DNA from: Ornithinibacter sp.
GTDB lineage: Bacteria; Actinomycetota; Actinomycetes; Actinomycetales; Dermatophilaceae
Assembly: GCA_029266735.1 (NCBI GenBank)
Contig: JAQSWG010000008.1
Location: 1-64,000 of the forward strand
Direction of reading: 5' to 3'
Length of the DNA: 64,000 bases
The translations under genes and the position numbers were made by a program. Position 1 is the stretch's first letter. The number at the start of each line of letters is the position of its first letter. This document shows positions 52,193 to 59,184 of this stretch, piece after piece. A model generated the notes under the pieces. It saw only the letters and a program-made list of their open reading frames with translations, was not told the origin of the DNA and ran no database searches.

Positions 52193-52795
52193 GTGGCAGG
52201 GACCCGTGGCCGCAGGCCGGCCGGCAGCGGCACCCGTGAGGCGATCCTCGCCGCCGCCTCGCGTGCCTTCGCGGAGCTCGGGTACCCGCGCACGACCCTG
52301 CGAGCCATCGCGAAGGACGCCGGGGTCGACACCCGCCTGGTGACTCACTACTTCGGCAGCAAGCAGGCGCTGTTCGTCGAGGTCGTCGAGCTGCCGTTCG
52401 ACCCGGAAGTCGTCATGGCGGCCGTGATCGGCCCGGGCCTCGAGGGGGTCGGGCACCGGCTGGCCACCTTCGCGGTCGGCATGCTCGAGACACCGGAGGC
52501 CCGCCGGACGATGACGGGCCTGCTCCGAGCAGCGGCGTCCGAGGAGGAGGCCGCCGTGAGGGTACGCGAGCTGCTCGTCGCACGGCTCCTCACGCCCTTG
52601 GCGCACCACATCGGGGGGGACCGCCCCGAGCTCCGTGCCTCCCTGACCGGTGCGCAGATGGCCGGGCTCGTGCTCGCCCGCCACATCATCGGCCTTCCCC
52701 GACTCGCGGCGGCGACCCCCGACGAGCTCGTCGCCGCCGTGGGACCGGTGCTCCAGCACTACCTCGCGGGCAACCTGTCGCCCGATACCGGCTGA
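52193..52795 (+). CDS. TetR-family transcriptional regulator
   Basis: 200 aa from GTG 52193, seven bases after AGGAG. The HTH is TREAILAAASRAFAELGYPRTTLRAIAKDAGVDTRLVTHYFGSKQALFVEVV (residues 12-62), the standard TetR_N domain. The ligand domain has no recognised subfamily motif beyond a TetR_C-like GLEGVGHRLATFAVGML. It is 17 bases upstream of the antiporter gene, in the same direction, so it may control that gene. Signal unknown. Confidence 0.88.
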   Translation: MAGTRGRRPAGSGTREAILAAASRAFAELGYPRTTLRAIAKDAGVDTRLVTHYFGSKQALFVEVVELPFDPEVVMAAVIGPGLEGVGHRLATFAVGMLETPEARRTMTGLLRAAASEEEAAVRVRELLVARLLTPLAHHIGGDRPELRASLTGAQMAGLVLARHIIGLPRLAAATPDELVAAVGPVLQHYLAGNLSPDTG

Positions 52796-52812
52796 GCAGG
52801 GACAATCCTCGG

Positions 52813-54720
52813 GTGGAGCTCGCCGCGCTCGTCGTCGCCATCGTCCTCGTCGTCATCCTCGTCCGCAGAGGGACCGTCCCGCTGGGCGTTCCCACGCCCA
52901 TCGCCCTGCTCGTCGTGGGGGCGGTGCTGTCCTTCGTCCCGGCGGTGCCGGAGGTGCGGCTGTCCAGTGAGCTGGTGCTCTACGGCCTCCTGCCGCCCCT
53001 GCTCTACGCGGCGGCCCTGTCGACCTCGCTGCTCGACGTGCGGACGCACCGGGCGGCCATCCTCAGCCTCTCGGTGGGTCTGGTGCTCTTCACTGCTCTG
53101 GGTGTCGGGGTCGTCGCCTGGTTGCTCCTGCCGATCCCGTTCACCCTGGCCTTCGCACTGGGGGCCATCGTCGCCCCGCCGGATGCCGTGGCGGCCACCG
53201 CCGTGGCGCGCCGGATCGGCCTGCCCCGCGGGATCAGGACGATCCTCGAGGGCGAGTCGCTCCTCAACGACGCGACCGCGCTGGTGTCGCTGCGCACGGC
53301 CCTCGCGGCAGCAGGCCTCGCAGCGCACGGCGTGGGAGCAGGTGAGGGTGAGGGCTCGGCGGCCGAGGTGACGTTGGGGTCGGTGTCCGTCGACCTCCTC
53401 GTCGCCTCGGTCGGCGGCGTGGCCATCGGGGTCGTGGCCTACCTCGTCATCGGCACCATCCGGCGCTACCTCATCACCGAGGTCCCCGCGGACACCGCCC
53501 TCTCGTTCGTCGCGCCGTACCTCTCCTACGTCCCGGCCGAGCAGGTGGGGGCGTCCGGCGTGCTCGCGGTCGTGACGACCGGCCTCCTCCTGGCCCACCG
53601 CGCGCCCGAGCTGCAGACCGCCCCCTCGCGGCTCTCGGAGAGGATCAACTGGTCGAGTGTGACGTTCGTGCTCGAGAACGCCGTCTTCCTCCTCATCGGC
53701 CTGCAGATCGCCAGCCTGGTCGACAACGTGGGCCAGGGCGAGCTCTCCCTGTCCCGAACCCTGCTCGTCGGGCTCGCGGTGCTCGTCACCTGTCTCGTCC
53801 TGCGGCCCGTCTGGATGGTCCCCTTCACCCTCATGGGAGCTCGGCACAGCAGGGACCGCGGCGAGCGGGTGCGCAGTGCCCTCGTCGGCTCCTGGGCGGG
53901 CATGCGCGGCGTCGTCACCCTTGCCGCGGCGCTCACCCTGCCCGAGGAGACCCCACTGCGCGCCGAGCTGGTCGTCATCGCCCTCGTGGTCACGGTCGGC
54001 ACGTTGCTCCTCCAGGGCACGACGCTGCCCATGCTGGCCCGGGCCCTGGACGTGCGCGGACCCGATCCCAGGGAGGACGCACTCCAGGAGGCGACGGTCC
54101 TCGGTGCGACGACCGGTGCCGGGCTGCGGCTCATCGAGTCGGACCCCGACGCCGACGCCGCGGTGGTGCGGGCCATCCAGGAGCAGGCCAGCGCGCGCGT
54201 CAACCGCAGCTGGGAGAGGCTCGGAACGCTGGGTCAGGGCGATGACGAGACGCCGAGCGAGTCCCATGTCCGACTTCGCACCGCGATGATCCGCGAGGAG
54301 CGCGCCGAGCTCCTCCGCATCCGGGACCTCGGCGCGGTCGACCACGCGGTGCTCAACACCGTGCTCGGTCAGCTCGACGCCGAGGAGACCGCCCTGGTGT
54401 GGAGCGCGACCCGTTCCGAGAAGGTACGGGGCTCACCGCTGCGGCCACCGGAGCGCATCGCGGGCGCGTGCGAGCACCTCGCCGCCGCCGAGATCCCCCG
54501 TCCGCCGACCAGTGCGGACGGTTGCGCCACGTGCCTCGAGATCGGCATGCGCTGGGTGCACCTGCGGGCCTGCGCCGCCTGCGGGCACGTCGGGTGCTGT
54601 GACTCGTCGCAGGGAAAGCACGCCTCGGCGCACTTCCGCGAGGCGGGTCACCCGGTCATGCGAAGCATCGAGCCGGGCGAGGCCTGGCGGTGGTGCTTCG
54701 TCGACGAGGTCCTCGGCTGA
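52813..54720 (+). CDS. Na+/H+ antiporter (CPA1/NhaP type) with C-terminal UBP-type zinc finger
   Basis: 635 aa. About 12 membrane helices in residues 1-415 with the CPA1 ion-site motifs FALGAIVAPPDAVAATAVARRIGLP and TILEGESLLNDATALV, and SWAGMRGVVTLAAALTLP late in the domain. A cytoplasmic helical region (QEQASARVNRSWERLG) follows. The last 85 residues are Cys/His-rich: CEHLAAAEIP, CATCLEIGMRWVHLRACAACGHVGCCDSSQGKHASAHFREAGHPVM, a UBP zinc finger. The transporter swaps Na+ for H+; the finger may be a regulatory module. GACAAT six bases before the GTG start, though the TetR gene ends 17 bases upstream. Confidence 0.88.
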   Translation: MELAALVVAIVLVVILVRRGTVPLGVPTPIALLVVGAVLSFVPAVPEVRLSSELVLYGLLPPLLYAAALSTSLLDVRTHRAAILSLSVGLVLFTALGVGVVAWLLLPIPFTLAFALGAIVAPPDAVAATAVARRIGLPRGIRTILEGESLLNDATALVSLRTALAAAGLAAHGVGAGEGEGSAAEVTLGSVSVDLLVASVGGVAIGVVAYLVIGTIRRYLITEVPADTALSFVAPYLSYVPAEQVGASGVLAVVTTGLLLAHRAPELQTAPSRLSERINWSSVTFVLENAVFLLIGLQIASLVDNVGQGELSLSRTLLVGLAVLVTCLVLRPVWMVPFTLMGARHSRDRGERVRSALVGSWAGMRGVVTLAAALTLPEETPLRAELVVIALVVTVGTLLLQGTTLPMLARALDVRGPDPREDALQEATVLGATTGAGLRLIESDPDADAAVVRAIQEQASARVNRSWERLGTLGQGDDETPSESHVRLRTAMIREERAELLRIRDLGAVDHAVLNTVLGQLDAEETALVWSATRSEKVRGSPLRPPERIAGACEHLAAAEIPRPPTSADGCATCLEIGMRWVHLRACAACGHVGCCDSSQGKHASAHFREAGHPVMRSIEPGEAWRWCFVDEVLG

Positions 54721-54753
54721 GGCCCGTCGCGCCGCCGGACTAGGTTTGCGCGT

Positions 54754-55506
54754 ATGCCGTCCGCCCACCCGACGCTGCTCCTCGCCTCCGCCTCCCCCGC
54801 CCGTCGCAGCGCCCTCGTTGCCGCGGGCGTGGAGCCACTGGTGCGCGTCTCGTCGGTCGACGAGGACGACGTCGTCGCAGCGGCCGAGGCCGGGCAGGGC
54901 CGCCTGGCGGCAGCCGACGTCGCGCTCCTCCTCGCGCGGGCGAAGGCGGAGGACGTCGTCACGGCGCTGGAGCACGACGTCCTCGACGTGGACCACGGAG
55001 GGAGTGCAGTCGATGGGGACGGTGCCGGTGAGACTGTCGACGGCGGCGGCCGCCGTGACGACCCGGACGACGGGGGCCTGATCGTCCTCGGGTGCGACTC
55101 CGTCCTCGAGCTCGACGGCGAGGTCCACGGGAAACCCGCCGATGCCGGGGAGGCGGTCGAGCGCTGGCGACGGATGCGGGGACGGACCGGCCACCTGCAC
55201 ACCGGACACTGGCTCGTGGACCTGCGCGATGGTGCCCAGGGCGGCTCCGGAGGGATGGTGGGCGGAACGGCGACGACGACGGTGTACTTCGCGGCGGTGG
55301 ACGACGCCGAAGTCGACGCGTACGTCGCGACCGGCGAGCCGCTGCAGGTGGCCGGCGCCTTCACGCTCGACGGGCTCGGCGGCCCCTATGTCGCCGGCAT
55401 CGAGGGTGACCCCAGCAACGTCGTCGGGGTCTCGCTCCCGTTCGTCCGGGACCTCCTCCGTGAGCTCGGGGTCACCTGGCACGACCTGCGCCGCCCCACC
55501 CGCTGA
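54754..55506 (+). CDS. maf: Maf-like nucleotide pyrophosphatase
   Basis: 250 aa. LLLASASPARRSALVAAGVEPLVRVSSVDED is the Maf nucleotide loop; LIVLGCDSVLELDGEVHGKPADAGEAVERWRRMRGRTGHLHTGH holds the catalytic Asp and the K-P/R-x-M motifs; YVATGEPLQVAGAFTLDGLGGPYVAGIEGDPSNVVGVSLP closes the site. Maf proteins hydrolyse dTTP, UTP or modified nucleotides. An acidic insertion (DVDHGGSAVDGDGAGETVDGGGRRDDPDD, residues about 78-106) makes this longer than the usual 200 aa. TAGGTT ends seven bases before the ATG. Confidence 0.92.
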   Translation: MPSAHPTLLLASASPARRSALVAAGVEPLVRVSSVDEDDVVAAAEAGQGRLAAADVALLLARAKAEDVVTALEHDVLDVDHGGSAVDGDGAGETVDGGGRRDDPDDGGLIVLGCDSVLELDGEVHGKPADAGEAVERWRRMRGRTGHLHTGHWLVDLRDGAQGGSGGMVGGTATTTVYFAAVDDAEVDAYVATGEPLQVAGAFTLDGLGGPYVAGIEGDPSNVVGVSLPFVRDLLRELGVTWHDLRRPTR

Positions 55507-55514
55507 CCAAGGGG

Positions 55515-55597
55515 CTCCCCGACTTCGTCTGTCAGATCGGCGCCGACGCGCCGCGTACGCGGCGTGTCGCAGCCGTCTGACAGACGAAGTGGGGCAG
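55515..55597. repeat. long intergenic palindrome, copy B
   Basis: About 83 bases: ACTTCGTCTGTCAGA on the left pairs with TCTGACAGACGAAGT on the right (15 bp perfect), outer CTCCCCG/GGGGCAG extends it, and an inner CGACGCGCCGC/GCGGCGTGTCG stem closes over GTAC. Copy A at 38347 has the same left-arm sequence with one change. It sits between the maf stop and the convergent carboxylase stop. Confidence 0.88.
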
Positions 55598-55603
55598 GAG
55601 GGG

Positions 55604-57235
55604 TCAGACGGGGGGGACGTCGCGGCGCTTGTCGGCGAAGTGCCTGTCCCGCCGCGCGGCATACCGGAGCCGGTGGAGCACCTCGGCCCGCAAGGCGTCG
55701 GCCTCGACGACATGGTCGACGACGAGGTCGGCCGCGAGCCGCTCGAGGTCGACGTCCTCCTCGTACTCCGCCCGGCGTGCCGCGACGAAGGCGGCCCGGG
55801 CGTCAGGCCCCTCGGAGGCCCCCACCTCGGCGATGGTGTTGGCGTAGACCGCGTTCACCGCCGCCTCCGGCCCCATGACCGCGATGCGTGCCGTGGGGAG
55901 GGCGATGGTGGCGTCCGGACCGAAGCCGGGACCGCCCATGGCGTAGAGCCCGGCGCCGTACGCCTTGCGGAGGACGACGCAGACCTGCGGCACCGTCGCC
56001 GACGCGACCGCCGAGACCATCTTGGCGCCGTGCCGGATGATGCCGCCGCGCTCCACCTCGGAGCCGATCATGAACCCCGGCACGTCCGCGAGGTAGACGA
56101 GCGGCACGGAGAACGCGTCGCAGAGCCAGATGAACCGCGACGCCTTGTCGGCCGAGTCGCTGAACAGCACCCCGCCCTTGACGGCAGAGTTGTTCGCGAC
56201 GATCCCGACGGTCTCGCCGTCCATCCGGGCGAACCCCACGACGAGCTCTGCCGCATAGAGCGGCTTGACCTCGAAGAAGCTGTGCTCGTCGACGAGTCCC
56301 TCGATGACGTCGTGGACGTCGAACGGCTGGCTCTCCCGCTCCGGCACGGAGAAGCGCGTCAGCGGCTCGGCCGGGTCCTCGGGGTGGTAGGTCGGGAGCG
56401 GCGAGTGCCAGTTGATCGGCAGGTACGAGAAGTAGAGCCGCGCCAGCTCGATCGCCTCGGCGTCGTCGTGGGCCAGCAGGTCGCCCACGCCCGAGACGGT
56501 GCAGTGCATCCTCGCCCCGCCCATCTCCTCGAGCGACACCTTCTCCCCCACGACCATCTCGGCCATCCGCGGGCTGCCGAGGTACATCGAGGCGTTCCCC
56601 TCGACCATGATGATGACGTCGCAGAAGCTGGGGATGTAGGCACCCCCCGCCGCCGACGGACCGAAGAGGCAGCAGATCTGGGGGACCTTGCCGGAGAGCG
56701 CGACCTGGTTGTGGAAGATGCGACCCGCCCCGCGCCGCCCCGGGAACATCTCGACCTGGTCGGTGATCCGTGCCCCCGCGCTGTCGACGAGCCAGAAGAC
56801 CGGCAGCTCCTCCCGAAGCGCGGTCTCGGTGGCGCGCACGATCTTCTCCACGGTGCGGGCACCCCACGACCCGGCCTTCACGGTGGGGTCGTTGGCGATC
56901 ACCACGACGGGACGGCCGTCGACCATGCCGCGACCGGTGACGACGCCGTCCGCCGGCAGGCCGGGCGCAAGGGCGTTGGCGTAGCGGCCGTCCTCGACGA
57001 AGCTGTCCGGGTCCAGCAGCAGCGCCAGCCTGTCCCGGACGTAGAGCTTGCCCTGGGCGGCGAGCTTCGCGGCGGCCTTCTCCGTCGGTCGCTCGGATGC
57101 CGTGAGCGCGGCCCGGAGCCGGGCCCGCACGTCGGCGACCCGCGGGTCACCGGCAACGCCAGCGTCCTCACGTGCCGAGGCCGTCGAGGCTGCCGTAGCG
57201 GCACCCCGCGTGCCCTGCTCGGGGTCCTGGCTCAC
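55604..57235 (-). CDS. acyl-CoA carboxylase carboxyltransferase subunit (methylcrotonyl/geranyl-CoA-like)
   Basis: 543 aa with start moved to GTG 57235: the upstream GGAGG is seven bases from this GTG but only one base from the ATG at 57241. Carboxyltransferase motifs: [127 protein letters not shown] and MGPEAAVNAVY. The GGIIRHGAKM helix fits subunits acting on branched or longer acyl-CoAs such as methylcrotonyl-CoA. Second gene of a unit with the acyl-CoA dehydrogenase. Confidence 0.9.
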   Translation of the reverse strand: MSQDPEQGTRGAATAASTASAREDAGVAGDPRVADVRARLRAALTASERPTEKAAAKLAAQGKLYVRDRLALLLDPDSFVEDGRYANALAPGLPADGVVTGRGMVDGRPVVVIANDPTVKAGSWGARTVEKIVRATETALREELPVFWLVDSAGARITDQVEMFPGRRGAGRIFHNQVALSGKVPQICCLFGPSAAGGAYIPSFCDVIIMVEGNASMYLGSPRMAEMVVGEKVSLEEMGGARMHCTVSGVGDLLAHDDAEAIELARLYFSYLPINWHSPLPTYHPEDPAEPLTRFSVPERESQPFDVHDVIEGLVDEHSFFEVKPLYAAELVVGFARMDGETVGIVANNSAVKGGVLFSDSADKASRFIWLCDAFSVPLVYLADVPGFMIGSEVERGGIIRHGAKMVSAVASATVPQVCVVLRKAYGAGLYAMGGPGFGPDATIALPTARIAVMGPEAAVNAVYANTIAEVGASEGPDARAAFVAARRAEYEEDVDLERLAADLVVDHVVEADALRAEVLHRLRYAARRDRHFADKRRDVPPV

Positions 57236-57307
57236 CGGCATACCTCCGTCGGTCGTGAGTGCCGAATCGGTCGCCGGGCGACCAGCCCCGCACTCGAAGC
57301 GGGTCGG

Positions 57308-58498
57308 TCAGGCGGTCGGGAGGCCCAGGCCCTTGGCGATGACCATGCGCTGCACCTCGGAGGTACCCTCGCCGATCTCGAGGATCTTGGCATCCCGGTA
57401 GAACCGCGCCACCGGATACTCCTCCATGAAGCCGTTGCCCCCGAAGACCTGCGTCGCGATGCGCGTGGCCGCCACGGCGGCCTCGGAGGTGTAGAGCTTG
57501 GCGACGGCGGCCGCCTGCTTCACCTCGGCGACGGAGCGGCGCCCGGCCTCCTGCTCGTCCTTGAGCCACGCGGCGCGGTAGGTCACCAGCCGGGCGTTCT
57601 CCTCCATGACGGCGAGGTCGGCGATGGGGAACGCCACGCCCTGGTTGGCGCCGATGGGCCGGCCGAACGCGGTCCGGCTCGTCGCGTATGCCGTGGCCTC
57701 CTCCCGCATCCGCGTGATGAGCCCCAGCGCGAGGGCGCTGATCGCGATGCGCCCGTCATCGAGGGTCTTGAGGAACTGGCGGAAGCCGTGGCCACGCGCG
57801 CCGAGCAGGTGGTCCTCCGGCACACGGCATCCGGAGAACGACAGCCCGTGCGTGTCGGAGATGTTCCAGCCGAGCTTGTCGTACGGCGCTTCGACGGTGA
57901 ATCCGGCTGTGCCCGAGGGGATCATGATCGCCGAGATCTCCGCGCGACCTTCCGGATCGGTCCCGGTACGCGCGGTGACGGTGACGACGGAGGTGATCTC
58001 GGTGCCCGAGTTCGTGATGAAGGCCTTGGCTCCGTCGACGACCCACTGGCCGTCCTCGAGCACCGCCTTCGTCCGGGTGGCGCCGGCGTCGCTGCCGGCA
58101 TCCGGCTCGGTGAGGCCGAACCCGGCGAGGGCTCGCCCGGCGACGAGGTCGGGGAGGAAGCGCTCCTTCTGGGCGTCGGTGCCGTAGGTGAGGATGGGGT
58201 TGATGCCGAGCCCCACGCCGGCGGACAGCGTGATCCCGATCGACTGGTCGACCCGGCCGAGCTCCTCGATGGCGATGCACAGGCTCGTGAACGCGCCGCC
58301 GTCCGCGTCCTCGAGCGAGCCGCCGTAGGCCTCCGGCACGACGAGGCCGAACAGGCCCAGGCCCCCCATCTGCGGCACGAGCTCGGTGGGGAAGTGGTGC
58401 GCGCGGTCCCACTTCGCGACGTGGGGCTCGACGGCCTGGGTGGCGAAGTCGCGCACGACCTCGCGGAAGTCCTCGTGGTCCTGGCTCAGCTCGAACAT
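57308..58498 (-). CDS. acyl-CoA dehydrogenase, short/branched-chain type
   Basis: 396 aa. FRGx-type FAD and substrate motifs: SQDHEDFREVVRDFATQAVEPHVAKWD, GLGINPILTYGTDAQKERFLPDLVAGRALAGFGLTEPDAGSDAGATRTKA, WVVDGAKAFITNSGTEI, and YPVARFYRDAKILEIGEGTSEVQRMVI. The Glu in GEGTSE is at the catalytic position of SCAD/MCAD-like enzymes; isovaleryl-CoA dehydrogenases carry Ala or Gly there, so this is more likely a butyryl, isobutyryl or methylbutyryl enzyme. It introduces the alpha-beta double bond, passing electrons to ETF. First gene of the unit controlled from the MerR operator. Confidence 0.92.
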   Translation of the reverse strand: MFELSQDHEDFREVVRDFATQAVEPHVAKWDRAHHFPTELVPQMGGLGLFGLVVPEAYGGSLEDADGGAFTSLCIAIEELGRVDQSIGITLSAGVGLGINPILTYGTDAQKERFLPDLVAGRALAGFGLTEPDAGSDAGATRTKAVLEDGQWVVDGAKAFITNSGTEITSVVTVTARTGTDPEGRAEISAIMIPSGTAGFTVEAPYDKLGWNISDTHGLSFSGCRVPEDHLLGARGHGFRQFLKTLDDGRIAISALALGLITRMREEATAYATSRTAFGRPIGANQGVAFPIADLAVMEENARLVTYRAAWLKDEQEAGRRSVAEVKQAAAVAKLYTSEAAVAATRIATQVFGGNGFMEEYPVARFYRDAKILEIGEGTSEVQRMVIAKGLGLPTA

Positions 58499-58563
58499 CG
58501 GGCGCCCCTTTGCGCGGAGGTGGCCGGCCCCGGGTCACGGGTGCACGGCATACGGTGACGGTG

Positions 58564-58593
58564 TTGACGTTGACGTCAACGTAAAGCAATACT
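58564..58593. promoter_or_regulatory. MerR-type operator and merR promoter
   Basis: TTGACGTTGACGTCAACGTAAA (58564-58585) is a 22-bp near-perfect palindrome whose 16-bp core ACGTTGACGTCAACGT is exact. On the plus strand TTGACG (58564-58569) and AATACT (58588-58593) form -35 and -10 with an 18-bp spacer, and transcription would start at the merR ATG seven bases on. LiuR-type MerR sites controlling branched-chain acyl-CoA genes have a similar ACGTNNACGT core, as I recall. On the minus strand TTTACG may serve the dehydrogenase gene. Confidence 0.65.
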
Positions 58594-58600
58594 CCCCGGT

Positions 58601-59026
58601 ATGCCAACCCCCGCCGCGGTGCCGACTCGTGCTGTCGACGCGGACCAGCGGGAGCGCACCTGGTCGATCGCCGAGGTGGCCGCCGAGTTCGGGGTGACGC
58701 ACCGCACGGTGCGGCACTACGAGGAGCTCGGGCTCATCACGCCCGAGCGTCGGGGCACCACGCGGATCTACCACCGCCGCGACCGCACGAGGCTCGGGCT
58801 CATCCTGCGTGGCAAGCGGCTCGGGTTCCCGCTCGAGGAGATCCGCACGATCATCGACCTCTACGACGCGCCACGTGGCCGGCGGAGCCAGCTCGAGTAC
58901 GTCCTCGGGCAGATCGACGAGCGGCGGGCCGACCTCGAGCAGCGCCGGCGCGACCTCGACGCGGCGCTGGCCGAGCTCACCGAGTTCGAGCGCCGCTGCC
59001 GGGCGGACCTCGACCTCCTGGGCTGA
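58601..59026 (+). CDS. MerR-family regulator, LiuR-like
   Basis: 141 aa. After about 18 residues a winged HTH begins: TWSIAEVAAEFGVTHRTVRHYEELGLITPERRGTTRIYHRRDRTRLGLILRGKRLGFPLEEIRTIIDLYD, then a coiled dimer helix (LEYVLGQIDERRADLEQRRRDLDAALAELTEFERRCRADLDLLG). The short length and lack of effector domain or metal-binding cysteine cluster fit acyl-CoA-responsive LiuR-like members. The divergent dehydrogenase/carboxylase unit and the palindrome between them make local control very likely. Leaderless start. Confidence 0.9.
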   Translation: MPTPAAVPTRAVDADQRERTWSIAEVAAEFGVTHRTVRHYEELGLITPERRGTTRIYHRRDRTRLGLILRGKRLGFPLEEIRTIIDLYDAPRGRRSQLEYVLGQIDERRADLEQRRRDLDAALAELTEFERRCRADLDLLG

Positions 59027-59041
59027 GTGGAGCGCCCGGCA

Positions 59042-59127
59042 CGGGTGCCTTCTCGGTCGGCCAGCGGGCACCCACCTCGTCGGGACGTGCGGCAGGGCCG
59101 ACACCACGCCTCATGGTGCCGGCCCTG
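59042..59127. terminator. two hairpins between convergent genes
   Basis: The first stem pairs GGGTGCC with GGCACCC around 59043-59072. The second, 59093-59127, is strong: CAGGGCCG/CGGCCCTG (8 bp), one mismatch, then CACCA/TGGTG (5 bp) and a 7-base loop. They separate merR from the secreted-protein gene and can work in either direction. Confidence 0.6.
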
Positions 59128-59184
59128 TCGTCTCACGTCGTCGCGCTCAGCCCGTCAGGCTCGCGACGCATGTCAGCTACCTCC

